Positions 22,121-33,463 of a stretch of DNA of 64,000 nucleotides are shown in pieces; within the stretch, counting starts at the first letter, position 1; each line of letters opens with the position of its first letter. The notes under the pieces are model-generated. The model saw only the letters and a list, made by a program, of their open reading frames with translations. It made no database searches and was not told the origin of the DNA. Origin of the DNA: Diogma glabrata (Eukaryota > Arthropoda > Insecta > Diptera > Cylindrotomidae). Made by a program: the position numbers and the translations under genes. The stretch lies in assembly GCA_963693315.1 (NCBI GenBank), contig OY856187.1, forward strand, positions 427,049,748 to 427,113,747. The letters are read 5' to 3'.

Positions 22121-22477
22121 TTAATAATAAAATGAATTAACACCATTTTAATATGTTGTTATTATTGATAAATCAGAGGCTATAACCCTAAGAAAATCAA
22201 CTTTATATACAAAAAATCAGCCTAAGAATATATTGGATTTCTTTGTTCGTTTGCAAAGAACTCTAAGTTAATACAAACATTTTTATGTTTTATTCAGAGT
22301 TCAGACTAAAATTATATGTTGGACCTCGCGTTCTCCAATATCGTGCCGCAACGCAACATTTTTACTCGTACTAAAATTCTTCGTTTTTTCTCCTAGTGAA
22401 ACAATTAACTATTATATATTTTATGCATTTTAAATTGAGTAAATTAACTTCATTTGCAGAATTTCCTTTTACTATAG
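22121..22477. other. A+T-rich spacer
   Basis: Begins with ATTATTAATAATAAAATG after the hammerhead-like motif, which may be the remainder of a PLE terminal repeat. No gene. Confidence 0.35.
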
Positions 22478-23789
22478 GTGAAAAACACGTGAAATCAGCA
22501 AGGTCTGGAAATGAGGTTTTAATTTTGTATATTTAGGTATAGGAATTCGTTGACATCAATAAAAAAAAAATTTCTGCGTTTTTAGTTTTTTTTTTACCCT
22601 GTCTTAAGATACAGGGTGTTGAATAATCAAGAAATTGCTCGACCCTGTTGTATTGAAATGGCTCTACAGTCAAAACTACCGGACTGATTTTAATGTTATA
22701 TAGTTCAAAATGTAGGTATTGAACAGAGCTAATCAAAATAATAGTTCACATTATATGACCTTGAACATTTTCTTTTAGAAAAATAACGGTAAAAAATTCA
22801 AATTCGATTTTCTAGAAATGCCGTTTTTTTAAAATAAAAGTGGAGTTAAAAAATTAACAGTTATTTAACTCCAGCCCAGTTATATAGCTCCAGAGGTGTT
22901 GATATAACTTTGTCGTATTCTTTCTTAAGACTCGCTCTAGCTGCTTTTCATTTTACTGTTCCTCCAATTGAATCACAAGGTCCTTTGCCGTGCGATGTTG
23001 CATGAAAATGCCACGAAATCAACTAGCTGATAGATACGCCAATTTAAAAACAATTACTGGAACACAATTACTGGAGGATATCACTCATACATTCCTACAA
23101 ATGATGGATCAATCTTAGCTAGACGTTATTCTAACTCTACGGAATTTAGTAATGTAAAATACAATAAATGATAAAAAATGTGTAAAATATTTATTTTGAG
23201 TTAAAATTAAAAATTTATTATAAAAACATATATGTAAATCCAAAAAAAACTGTTAGTTTTTTAACTCCACTTTTTTTTATGATGAAAAATTTTAAGACGT
23301 GTTGCAATAAAAGCAATAAAAAAAAACAAAAACTTTTCACCTCCTGAATTTTTTATATAATGTTAATAACATATGTACCTTTCACATATTAAAAAATCAA
23401 AAATTTAAAAAAATGGGATTTCTAGAAAATCGAATTTGAATTTTTTACCGTTATTTTTCTAAAAGAAAATGTTCAAGGTCATTTAATGTGAATTATTATT
23501 TTGATTAGCTCTATTCAATACCTGCATTTTGATATTCAATACCTCTATTCAATACCTACATTAAAATCAGTCCAGTAGTTTTGACTGTAGAGCCATTTCA
23601 ATACACCAGGGTCGAGCAATTTCTTGATTATTCAACACCCTGTATCTTAAGACTGGGTTAAAAAAAAAAACTAAAAACGCAGAAAATTTTTTTTATTGAT
23701 TTCAACGAATTCCAATACCTAAATATACAAAATTAAAACCTCATTTTCAAAATTACATGTTTTTTGCTGATTTCACGTGTTTTTCACCT
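22478..23789. mobile_element. Long-TIR DNA transposon, deletion derivative (element T2)
   Basis: Inverted repeats from AGGTGAAAAACACGTGAAAT (22478) and its complement (ending 23789) extend about 380 bp inward, including CAGGGTGTTGAATAATCAAG. The middle retains a transposase scrap (22875-23030, minus). No clear target duplication was found. The TIR sequence differs from that of T1. Confidence 0.8.
22875..23030 (-). pseudogene. Transposase scrap of element T2
   Basis: Minus strand: WHFHATSHGKGPCDSIGGTV, a stop, KAARASLKKEYDKV, then STPLELYNWAGV. It aligns by eye with WHFHATSHGKSACDGIGGTL and SADLYNWAS in T1. So T2 is an internally deleted member of the same transposase superfamily. Confidence 0.75.
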
Positions 23790-24073
23790 TTAAGCCACTA
23801 TATTAGAGAAAAACATGAGCGTTTACCAAACTAAGTTTTTTTATGAGAATAAAAATCTGGTCGAAGTATTCAGATCCTCTCTGGTCGACACGTTCCTGGA
23901 TGATGTAAACAGTTTAGTTTTGCTAATGTAAATGCAGAAGTCGAGTCATCGCTTTGTCAACGTCTGAGAAGCATGTATATCCTAGATATGTTAAAATTGC
24001 AGTTTTGTATCTCGATTCGGGTTTTTTATCATGTACTCAACTGCCAAATTGAATACCATATTTTCTTTTAAAT
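23790..24073. other. Spacer
   Basis: Nothing recognised. Confidence 0.3.
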
Positions 24074-24195
24074 AACATGTGTTGTGTAGTACGAATTACA
24101 ATATGTGTCACAACAACACATTGAAATCTTTTAAGACTAAAAATGAGGTCCCACAACTACATGCGTCCTAAGGTGTTGATGGATGCAAATATTTT
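24074..24195 (-). mobile_element. LINE 3' tail fragment
   Basis: The minus strand matches the end of the LINE at 21384-21925: the tail CCTACTACACAACACA-like end is at 24074-24095, TGTGTTGTTGTGACACA lies next to it, and the fragment stops in the last codons before the LINE stop. It abuts element T3. Confidence 0.7.
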
Positions 24196-24220
24196 TTTGT
24201 ATTTTATTTTGGAAAAAATG

Positions 24221-26105
24221 GATAACGTGTTCGAGGATTTTTTTTTTGGAAAATAGAGCTGTTCTAAATTTCGTGAATTTTGTGATTTTTGGCTTGAAGA
24301 CTTATTTTAAAAAATTTGTAGTTCCGAATCTATAAGAGCTACAAAATTTTCACCCAGCAGTTTTTTGTAGCTGAAGAATTGAACTTTGAGGAAAAAATAT
24401 TTTTTATAAAAAATATTAACAAAATCATATTATTATAAACAATTTAATTGTTGAAATCTATTTTTAACAATTGCCCCCAAAACGAATCTAGTTCTTAGTA
24501 TTTTCATTGTATTTTCCGTTAAATTTTACGTCAAAAAAATGTTTTTAAAATATGGTACCTTTTCAATTATTCTTAAAATATTAATTTATGTAGCGCGTAA
24601 CGACCCAAAAAACGGTTTTTTGCTAATAAAATCAAATCTGTAACTTGTATCAAAAAAAGTTAAATGTGAAAGTCGTTGATAATTAAAAGGTCTTCAGCTT
24701 TTGTCTAAGCTAGTTTTTGACATAACCTCAAAATTTTAAATTAAATTGCAAAAAATGTTACAAATCACTTTGTAACAATTATTTATTGAAAATTTGCATA
24801 AAAAAAATTTATGGGTTATTCGTTTTCAAACTGAATCTCCTGACTTGTTAGAAAACAAATCTTAATTGAAACAAAAAATTATTATCAAGCGTTTGGAAAA
24901 AAAATCCATCCAGTGCACCACGTAATTTCAACCTGTTTGTTGTATTAGCCACCACTGCCATGACAAACTTTGACAAATAATAATAGATGATAAAAAATAT
25001 CTTAGTAAATAAAAAAAATCAAGTAAGGAAGAATAAAGTAATAATTCTTAATATTACTTATATGTACTTTATTGGAATTACCACATTTGTATAGTAAAAT
25101 CAAAAATGATCACTCTCCTTGACAGATTAATAATAATATTTTTAAATTGAAAATTTTCACAAAATTTTTTTTTTCATGCAAAGAAAATATCTTAGCTTCT
25201 AATTCTTGAAAAGATATTGGAATCATGCAATTATATTTTTGAGTTCCCTTTATCGATTTGGCTTTTGTAAATCGTTCTGATAATAATTTTCTTCTTTTTT
25301 CTTCTTCGTACTCATCATTTATAAAATAGCGACAAGTAATGTTTGGCAATGATTCTGTCGCCCAATTAAATAGTTCTCGTGGTGTTCGAATGGGATCATT
25401 TATTCTCTAAAGACTCGCTCGCAAAAATAGTTTATGGGATCGAATTTGTTGAATGAGATGGAAATTTTAGGATTGTTTTATGATAAGAGCTTATGATTTA
25501 TTTAAATGAAAAGAAATGGTCTTTATGACAAAAGAATCTAGGCGACGTCATGTTGGATAGAAATTGGAGCATGACACACGAAACGAAGTAGAGAGTAATA
25601 AATAATGAATTCTATTACTTTAAACTTTAACTTTAACCGATATTTAAAAAAAACGAAAAGAAAAAAAAACGAAAACAAGTTACAGATTTGATTTTATTAG
25701 CAAAAAACCGTTTTTTGGGTCGTTACGCGCTACATAAATTAATATTTTAAGAATAATTGAAAAGGTGCCATATTTTAAAAACATGTTTTTGACGTAAAAT
25801 TTGACGGAAAATACAATGAAAATACTAAGAACTGGATTCGTTTTGGGGGCAATTGTTAAAAATCGATTTCAACAATTAAATTGTTTATAATAATATGAAT
25901 TTGTTAATATTTTTTATAAAAAATATTTTTTCCTCAAAGTTTAATTTTTCAGCTACAAAAAACTGCTGCGTGAAAATTTTGTAACTCTTTTAGATTCGGA
26001 ACTACAAATTTTTGAAAATAAGTCTTCAAGCCAAAAATCACAAAATTCACGAAATTTAGAACAGCTCTATTTTCCAAAAAAAAAAAATCCTCGAACACGC
26101 ATATC
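24221..26105. mobile_element. Long-TIR DNA transposon, deletion derivative (element T3)
   Basis: Arms of about 430 bp, 24221-24650 and 25676-26105, share GATAnnCGTGTTCGAGGA at the ends and GTAGCGCGTAACGACCC further in. Between them is a minus-strand transposase end (25110-25440). Arm sequence is unlike T1 and T2. The left end adjoins a LINE tail, so a few outer bases may be lost. Confidence 0.8.
25110..25440 (-). pseudogene. Transposase C-terminus of element T3
   Basis: The minus strand reads RTPRELFNWATESLPNIT, then NDEYEEEKRRKLLSERFTKA and GTQKYNCMIPISFQELEAK to a stop near 25110. It corresponds to the region of T1 with SADLYNWASNSFSTS, STEEEYVEMIKKLNKRYSQ and VDTQSFHAFIPVSS. N-terminal and core parts are deleted. 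Confidence 0.7.
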
Positions 26106-26670
26106 TTTTTTATCGATAAAAAACACCTAAAAAAAATTTCAGCCAAATCGGAGAGGTGTCAATGAATTTTCATCAAAATCCGTTCGGTTTGTAAAAGAAT
26201 TACCCATATATATTTTATTTTTTTTTTGTTTTCCCGTCTCCGCTTATCATTCATAGTCGTTTGGCACCAAAATTTTTCTGAAATTCCGAGATGAAGCCCA
26301 TTGCAATAGGTAGATTTTTGTATGAAATCTACCTAAAATTAATGTTTGTTTGTTTGTTTGTTCGTATTTGATAATCACCAAAACTACTGCACCTATTTGA
26401 AAAATTCTTTCACTATTTGGAAGGTACATTATTCAAGATGAACATAGGCTATATATTATGTAGATAAATGGAACCCCGGGGCTCTTATAATTAAAAGGGG
26501 TTGTGCCTATATTATTTTTATCTAAATATATCGTTTTATACATTTAGTTCGATCAATTTTTTTACATTAAACATAATTTAATGAAATTGAAAAAGTATGA
26601 TCTGACAAATAATTATGTTTTTTTACTACTTGCATGAGAAATTTCAATTATTTACTCAAAAACCCAAGAC
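26106..26670. repeat. Spacer with a dispersed repeat shared with 56655-56755
   Basis: 26225-26345 (CCGTCTCCGCTTATCATTC, then TAGTCGTTTGGCACCAAAAT and CCGAGATGAAGC) recurs at 56655-56755, and its CGTCTCCGCTTA part recurs at 56425 and 56615. A (GTTT)n run is at 26345. No gene. Confidence 0.6.
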
Positions 26671-26803
26671 AATAGTACATTATATAACAAGGTTGAGAAG
26701 TAGGCTATTATTGACCGAGAACTTTTAGATCCTGAGGCGCGTAGCGCCGAAGGATATAATGTTCGAGGTCAATATTAGTCTTCTCAACCGAGGTATATAT
26801 AGA
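26671..26803. repeat. Terminal hairpin H7
   Basis: Arms GGTTGAGAAG...CTATTATTGACC and GGTCAATATTAG...CTTCTCAACC pair around the tip GAGGCGCGTAGCGCCGA. Confidence 0.75.
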
Positions 26804-27742
26804 ATTTTTTTAACTACTAACACTAATTATCATATTTGCTTTTATTAGATATTTATATTAGTCATTTTCCATTTCATTTTTTAAATATCTTAAGATATCA
26901 AGTAGCCTGGAAGTTTAGTTTCATACAAATAAAACGAAACAAAGCAATGCAATTATTCTTTGTTTGTGTTTTTTTGTTCATTTCAATCAAAAATAAAAGA
27001 AAATTTGTCATTATTAACCTAGGTAATTATTACTGACCTAGCTTGAGAAAAATTACTTCTCATTGGGGCATTCGAATAAATAATGACGATTTCTCAAGTT
27101 AGTAGTTAAAAAAAGTTATTTTTCTCAGCTATGGTTCCTAATAATTATTCCCCACACCTAATAATAAGTATTTTAGCACCTTCGTAAATAATGAAAATAT
27201 AATTTTTGTTCGTTTGTTAACTGAGTTCATCTTTGAATTTTTTTAGATTCTTCCTAAAATAATAATAATAAATTAAAAAATAATAAGCGTTTTGATTTTA
27301 TTTTAATAATAATAAATAATGAATGAATGCAAAAACTTCTTTGCAACTATAGGTTAGTTTATTTGAAATTTTAATTCGTGTTAAACAGAATTCTGTTGAA
27401 ATTTAGTTTACTTGTGAGTTGTACACTAAAAAAATTCTAAATTTGGCTCAACAATATTGAGTAGATTTTCAATTTCATGTCAAAAATAAATAAATAAATA
27501 AATAAATATTTTTTAATGCAAAGCATATGTGATTTTTATATAGTTTTAAGAAAATTCATTGAAAATAAATTTCTAACTAAGCAGCTCAGAATAATAAATA
27601 TCCAATACGCAAACCAATGATATGATAAACAATGTTTCACCAAATCAAAATTTTTATTTATTCACCATTTGCTTATTGATTGTCATTTTATTTTGTGAAT
27701 AATTAAGTGTTTTAGTGCATTTTTATATCAAGTAGTAAAAAA

Positions 27743-27878
27743 AATAGTATATAAACCTCGATGAAGAAAATTTTTTCCATTTCGGTGCTTAATTCGCTCG
27801 AAACTTCGTTTCTCGCGAATTAATATCCACCTCAATGTAGAAAATTTACTTTATCACCTCGGTATATAATGTACTATT
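27743..27878. repeat. Terminal hairpin H8
   Basis: Arms AATAGTATATAAACCTCGATG and CACCTCGGTATATAATGTACTATT pair. Inner pairs TTAATTCGC and GCGAATTAA flank the tip TCGAAACTTCGTTTCTC. Confidence 0.7.
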
Positions 27879-27958
27879 ATTTACATATCAAAATTACATA
27901 TATTGGAATTTAGCACATGATCAAATTGTTTTATCTACACCAAATATGTTGCTGGTAT

Positions 27959-29426
27959 TAGTCCAGGATCCATGGTACATTTTTGCACTTGATTTCTATC
28001 AAGCTAATTTTCCGTGAGTAGCTTCATTTTGATGAGACGCCCAACAATTTCCTGTGCGAAAATTCTCGATTGTGGTAGCCAACAGATGTAGCAAGGATAC
28101 AATATGTCGACTTGATGATTCTCAAATATTTATTACTAACTCGATTTTTTTTTGTCAGATCTCAAGATAATTATTATCTAAATTATTCGAAAAAATGTTT
28201 GTCCTACAAAATCTATGGTTTGGTCAAAGAGTTCCCTCCTTCCAATGTGTATCAATCGATAATGAGTCATTAAAAATGATTACTAACCAGCAGTTTTTTT
28301 TTACTGAGTTAATATTTATATAATTTAAGTTATATTGTCCTACAAATTACGTGGGGTGATGTGGGCTCACGCCTTAACCAATAAAGTTAAAATAAAAAAA
28401 AAAAAATACGTGTTACGTTATCGCGGTGCTCCAATTGAATATATATTTGAAATTCATGAAATTAAAAATCCATTTATTTCTCAAGCGTTCCACAAAAAAC
28501 GTTGACTTTTTGGTAGATTTCACTCAACAAAAAGCTAAAAAATTAATAATCATCAACTTTAATTCCACAAAAAACTAACAAAGAAAAATTTGTGCCGCTT
28601 TGCTGCCAAATAATTATGGAGTGTTTTTTGTGTAATTTGCTTTGTGAAAACCCTACTTTTCGAGAGAAAAGAGAAGATCTGTCAGAATATTTGTTAGATT
28701 ATGAAGATTTATCAGATGAATCTGATGAAGATTAATTTTTTTTTAAATATATACATACACAAATTTTTGTACCTAGTTTACTAAAAAATAAAGTTATTTA
28801 AATTTTAAAAAAGATTTTTCCACTGTATCTTATGTTACAAATAGGAAAACGAAAAAAATGACAATTCTTGTCGGACTAGACTAGTGGTACAAACCTGTTT
28901 TCTTGTAGGACATTGTTTCATTTGGGCAGAGAACACACTAGCCTATTATGTAAAATTTTTGAACTACAGTTAGTAATGAGAAAAAAGGGCTTGTGGTATT
29001 AACAATTTCTGAGCGTAGGACTGGTATAACGTACCACGCAATTTGTAGGACAATATGACTGTTGAATGATATAAATATTCACTAAGTAAAAAAAAAAATC
29101 AGCTGGTTAGTAATCATTAATGATGACCTTGTTATCGATACATGTTGGAAGGAGGGGACTCTTTGATCAAACCATAGATTTTGTAGGACAAATATTTTTT
29201 CGAATAATTTAGATAATTATCTTGGGATTTAATAAAAAAAATCCAGTTAGTAATAAATATTTGAGAATCATCACATCGACATATTGTATCCTTGCTACCC
29301 CTGTTAGCTACCACAATCGAGAGTTTCGTACAGGAAATTGTTGGGCGTCTCATCAAAATGAAGCTACTCACGGAAAATTAGCTTGATAGTAATCAAGTGC
29401 AAAAATGTACCATGGATCCTGGACTA
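27959..29426. mobile_element. Long-TIR element with ends TAGTCCAGGATCCATGG
   Basis: Inverted arms of about 400 bp: 27959-28380 and 29030-29426, outermost TAGTCCAGGATCCATGG and complement. If the ends are GTCCAGG, a TA dinucleotide flanks both sides, which would fit a Tc1/mariner-like or other TA-targeting transposase. The interior holds no recognisable transposase. A 39-codon frame at 28617-28736 starts MECFLCNLLCENPTF and ends in an acidic DYEDLSDESDED; it may be an exon remnant. Confidence 0.75.
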
Positions 29427-29931
29427 TAGTGGATAACATCGATTATATCGATTTAAAGCTCAAAATTACGAAATGGAATTCGCACAAATACTATACAAAG
29501 AAGCATAGCTTATATATAATCAAAAACGGATGGCAATCATGATGAACAAACTAATTAAAAATAGTGGCACTTTGCCGGCAACATGTTTGCAATAGTGATT
29601 TGCAAACGGTAACAATGTATTAATACCAATAAATTTTATATATCTTGAATTGAATATATATTTTTATGAATTCTATGAATTTTATATAAATTTTGGATCT
29701 ATGGGTGTGACAACCCCGCGTACTTTGATACCTGCTATTGGCAAATCAGTTAACGTGAGATATCGTATACCACTGGCAGTGGCAGTAAGATATCACTGAT
29801 ATAAGGGGATAAGAGATATTTTAAGGGTACTGGGGGATAAACTTTTTTCAATCAACGATAGCACACTTAGTCTTATAGTTATGGAATATTCTTTGGTGAT
29901 GATACGCTTTTTTAGGTATTTTTAAATAAAA
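29427..29931. other. Spacer
   Basis: Nothing recognised. Confidence 0.3.
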
Positions 29932-30042
29932 TATGTTGGGTAGTAGGAATTACAACACTACGTGTCACAACAACACAGAAGAACCTTTGAAGAACAAGGT
30001 CCCACAACAACATGCTTCTAAGGTGTTTATGGACGCAATTTT
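29932..30042 (-). mobile_element. LINE 3' tail fragment
   Basis: The minus strand matches the end of the LINE family at 21384-21925 (TTGTTGTGGGACC, TGTGTTGTTGTGACACG, AATTCCTACTACCC). The plus-strand tail at 30335 faces it. Confidence 0.65.
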
Positions 30043-30334
30043 TTTATTTTTTATATTTTTTTTAAAGAATAAACTTTTTTGCTTGCTCGAAGAAATAAGT
30101 TTCCATATAACTATTATATATGCTGGATTGAGGAAAACAATGCGTAAACTTAGAAATTTAGTAACCCAATTTTAGCTTTGTTCCTGCAAATTTGAAAAAA
30201 AAAGTATTTTATTTTTATTTCCTCCATCCTATTATGAAATATTGCCTTATGTCGTACATTATTATGTGAAAGGATTTCTTATTTGGTTTTCCATTCTTTA
30301 AAAAGAACATAAAAAACCAAAAAAAGAACAAATT

Positions 30335-30430
30335 TGCGTCCATCAACGTCTTAAAAAACATGATGGTGTGGAACCTAGGACTTAAAAGGTTTTTATGTGT
30401 TTTGTGACATACATTGTAATTCTAAATATG
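30335..30430 (+). mobile_element. LINE 3' tail fragment
   Basis: TGCGTCCATCAACGTCTTAA through GGACTTAAAAGG to TTTTGTGACATACATTGTAATTC, the same tail as at 21840-21920, on the plus strand. It abuts the Helitron helicase relic. Confidence 0.6.
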
Positions 30431-30479
30431 TCAAATACTTTGAAGTTGCACAAATTTTTTTTGAAATATTCGGTGAAAA

Positions 30480-30736
30480 AGATGATGAGCAATGTCATTG
30501 AAGCCACAATTTTAAATGGAAAATTCGAACTGGAAGATGTAGTGTTACTACGTATTCCAACAGATAAGGCATTTGAACTCAAACGTTTCGTTTCCAGTGC
30601 AACTCGCTTTTACAATGACCATCAACATATCACAAGGACAGTTACAGTAAGTATGTATGGACTAGATTTGGAGAATCCGTCTTTCTCACAAGGACAACTG
30701 TATGTGGCTAACGCGTCAGGAAAACCATTCCGTTAA
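30480..30736 (+). pseudogene. Helitron/Pif1-like helicase C-terminus
   Basis: The frame encodes GKFELEDVVLLRIPTDKAFE and, at the end, YGLDLENPSFSQGQLYVA. Between them the conserved block LAFTMTINISQGQ is present in another frame (about 30601-30642), so two compensating shifts have occurred. This is the last helicase motif of Pif1-type helicases, as carried by Helitrons. The usual ending CSRVGK is degraded to NASGKPFR before a stop. About 620 bp downstream is a Helitron-type 3' end. Confidence 0.75.
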
Positions 30737-31361
30737 GCGGAACAACAAAAAATAAAGTGTACCCACAAGTAATCGAATAAATAAATAGGATTAAAACGAC
30801 ATTTTGAAATTCTTTCCATATCAAAATGAGTTAATAAAAATAAAAATGACACAATGGAAATTGAATGTTATCATAACGAGTTTTTTCGAATTTTTTTCCT
30901 TATGACATAGTGGCAATATGCGACGAGCATAATGTTAAATAAACAAAACTTTTACACTATTTGGTGTAAAAAAAAATTTTGAGAAATTTTGTGAGTGATT
31001 TGAGAGATTTTTGTGTGTTTCGTGTCGGGAACAAATACAATGCATGAGCACTGTGAATATTTGTAATTCAATTTTTGTTCTGTATAATGTTCTATATAGA
31101 GATGACACACCTCTACTAATTCAACAAGTCATATAAATTTTTTTATTGCTTACTTGAAAACTTATTTGATCGCCAATTTTTCATATATCCGAGCTTAGCT
31201 AGAGTGCTGATTATTTTTCATTCATATTTTTAAAAAGTACAATTAAAAATTATGCTATCATTTCTCATTACCACCATTTGAAATCATTGCTACTACGTCA
31301 TCAAAATGTCTGCGCACAAACTTTATATATAAGCGTAGCAAAGCACGCCGGGTCCTGCTAG
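30480..31361 (+). mobile_element. Helitron 3' portion
   Basis: Contains the helicase relic, and ends at 31358-31361 in CTAG followed by T, after GCGTAGCAAAGCACGCCGGG. CTRR plus a G+C-rich hairpin just before it is the Helitron 3' signature. The last ~220 bp are homologous to both arms at 39247-39686. The 5' end was not found. Confidence 0.65.
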
Positions 31362-31370
31362 TCTTCTATA

Positions 31371-31540
31371 TAGAATTTACTAAGAATTTATTTAAATGGT
31401 GAAAAGCATTTTCGTCTATTCGATTTTCTTTAATAAATAACGGGTATTCACTTTTATGACGTTTCCAAAAAGTTTCACAGTCACAAGATACACATTTTAA
31501 AACTTCAGTGTAGAACCATTTTTTAAATTTTGCTACAAAA
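31371..31540 (-). CDS. Unassigned short exon-like frame
   Basis: The minus strand is open for about 55 codons: KFKKWFYTEVLKCVSCDCET, then FWKRHKSEYPLFIKENRIDE and a stop just beside the Helitron end. It is preceded by TTATAACTTTTTGTAG, which could be a 3' splice site, so it may be a terminal coding exon of a host gene or of another transposon. I do not recognise the protein. It has four cysteine/histidine-type residues spaced closely but no clear domain. Confidence 0.3.
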
Positions 31541-32581
31541 AGTTATAATTCTACCAACATTCACTTGAAATAATAACTTTAAAGCAATAATCTCTTAAAT
31601 ATTACAAGGACAGGTTAGTTTTCAGAAACATCCCAGTCTCATTCTATCGCTTGTATCATCAGTTTATTTTCAACCAAACAGGTTTCTAGAATTTAAAGAA
31701 AGCCGGGTTGAATTCTAATCTAAACAAAAATGACTTTTTTATATTCTTCCAGCAAAATAACCTAGATTATATATCAACAATAAACTGTAATCATAAAAGA
31801 TTTATGAATAATGGTCATATTATTGCAATCGAACCTACATAACATCATAAACAGCATTTCAAAACATTATTAGAATTATTAGAAAATTGTCCGTCTCTAT
31901 AAAAGTTTCAAAATACAAATTTTGACATAATTCTTTTTTTGATATCCCAGAATTTATTTGGTTTAAGAAATCATAATTCGGTATATATACGGTAGTTTAA
32001 ATGTCAATTGAATCGAAATGAATCTTCAACGTCCAATTAACGTTCTTAGTCGATTGATAGTTAGACTTTTGAAGATATTTTTAGTTTTATCATTGCAACC
32101 GCAAAAATATGTAAATCTGATTCTTATTTTTCTTTATCGTATTTATTTTACTTAATGAAAATGAAAACGAAAAATATCATATGTACATATAACTTTATTT
32201 ACCTTTGAAAGTTTGTGAATTAAAAACTATCGACCACTAGCAGCACAACAAACTAAAAAATCAATTAATATTCAATATTCAGTTGATGTTGGTTTTATGT
32301 TTTTTTTATTTACGTTGATTTAAATTAAAATAACAATAACAACAATAAATTATTTTGTATGTGAAACAAAATAGTTAAATAAATTAGATCAAAAATCAAA
32401 TGGTAATGAATTGTAAAATAAAAAACCAAAAACACAAATTCTAAAATAAAATTAAAAACATCAAAATAAATCACTCAAAAAATTTTTTTAAGTACACAGA
32501 ACATTAGAACGAATGTTTATAAATAATTAATTAACTGATTATTATATTTAATTTTTTTCCTTTTCTTATCGCTTTTTACAG
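31541..32581. other. A+T-rich spacer
   Basis: Nothing recognised before the exon-like segment at 32582. The last ~30 bases are a pyrimidine tract ending TTTACAG. Confidence 0.4.
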
Positions 32582-32643
32582 TTTGCAAAATTTAAAGTTT
32601 TCTGTGCTCTTGGTGAACACCCAAGATTTACTGATCACTTCTG
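32582..32643 (+). CDS. Isolated candidate coding exon
   Basis: A 62-nt segment lies between a strong pyrimidine tract with CTTTTTACAG and the donor CTG|GTATGT. In one frame it reads FAKFKVFCALGEHPRFTDHF without stops, and its codons are less A+T-biased than the surroundings. The protein is not recognised. The flanking sequence on both sides is A+T-rich and intron-like. No partner exon was identified in the window, so this rests only on splice signals and an open frame. Confidence 0.4.
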
Positions 32644-33139
32644 GTATGTGTTGATTGTTTTTGATAAAGAGACATTAATTAAGTTTTGTATGAATTTTGG
32701 CGAAATTTGTTATTAATTAAATTTATTATAATTCGATCATAATTTGTATGATATTTTATAAACAAAAATAGTAGATATACAGGCGTTATGTTTTTATTAA
32801 TGCTTTATTTTCGATTATTTGATTTATCTGATATTTTATGAGCTTGAAATTTTCATTTTATTTCCAGTTATGTAATTGCACTGCTATATAATAAAACAAT
32901 CTTGCACATTATAAAATTTTACTAAGCTTATTACTGGCATGAATAAATTTTTTTAATGATATCATAAGTTGTAACTTTAAATATTATATCTTAATTAGCT
33001 AAAGTGCGTCATCTCGGCGTTTGGTGGTCCACTGTATATGATAAGCGGCGACGGAAAATCGAAAACACGCTTGTTTTTTCTTCATTTTCTAAGATAATTT
33101 TTTACATCTTAAGGATCTTATTCCAAAGTGCTTACAAAG
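32644..33139. other. A+T-rich, intron-like spacer
   Basis: No feature apart from ATAAGCGGCGACGGAAAATCG near 33040, which resembles the repeat at 56615. Confidence 0.35.
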
Positions 33140-33395
33140 CAATTTGGTCTATAACGTAAAAGGTTCTTTGTGAATGTAACGAATCGTATATTGGTATATG
33201 ACAAAACATTTGAAAACACGTCTTTATCAACATATTAATGATAGTAAAGATAATAACAGTAACAAAATTGGAAAAAGTGCTTTTTCAGAACATTTACATG
33301 ATAATAAACATAAACTTTGTTTGGAAGATGTAATTATTTTGAAAAAACGAAAACTAATTCAAAAAACGCAGTATTTTGGAAATGTTATATATTAA
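33140..33395 (+). pseudogene. PLE GIY-YIG endonuclease relic
   Basis: The plus strand reads CECNESYIG, then after a frameshift near 33195 MTKHLKTRLYQHINDSKD, then GKSAFSEHLHDNKHKL. A YIG block, a TKxxLKxRLxxH block and SAxxEH are the GIY-YIG endonuclease pattern at the C-terminus of Penelope-like elements, which make the nick used for target-primed insertion. The RT part is missing upstream. Inactive because of the frameshift and truncation. Confidence 0.7.
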
Positions 33396-33463
33396 GAAAT
33401 CCTCAAATCTTCAAAACATTTAAAATGATTAGGCATATTTAGGAAATAGTTACACCTATATAA

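Larger units (their letters stand above)
26671..27878. mobile_element. Double-hairpin non-autonomous element, copy 3
   Basis: The outer ends AATAGTACATTATATAACAAGG (left) and CGGTATATAATGTACTATT (right) are inverted copies. Hairpins H7 (26671-26803) and H8 (27743-27878) form the termini. Within, 26811-27118 is bounded by TTTTTTTAACTACTAAC and GTTAGTAGTTAAAAAAA and contains a further hairpin near 27035-27105. No coding frame. Length about 1.2 kb. Confidence 0.65.
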
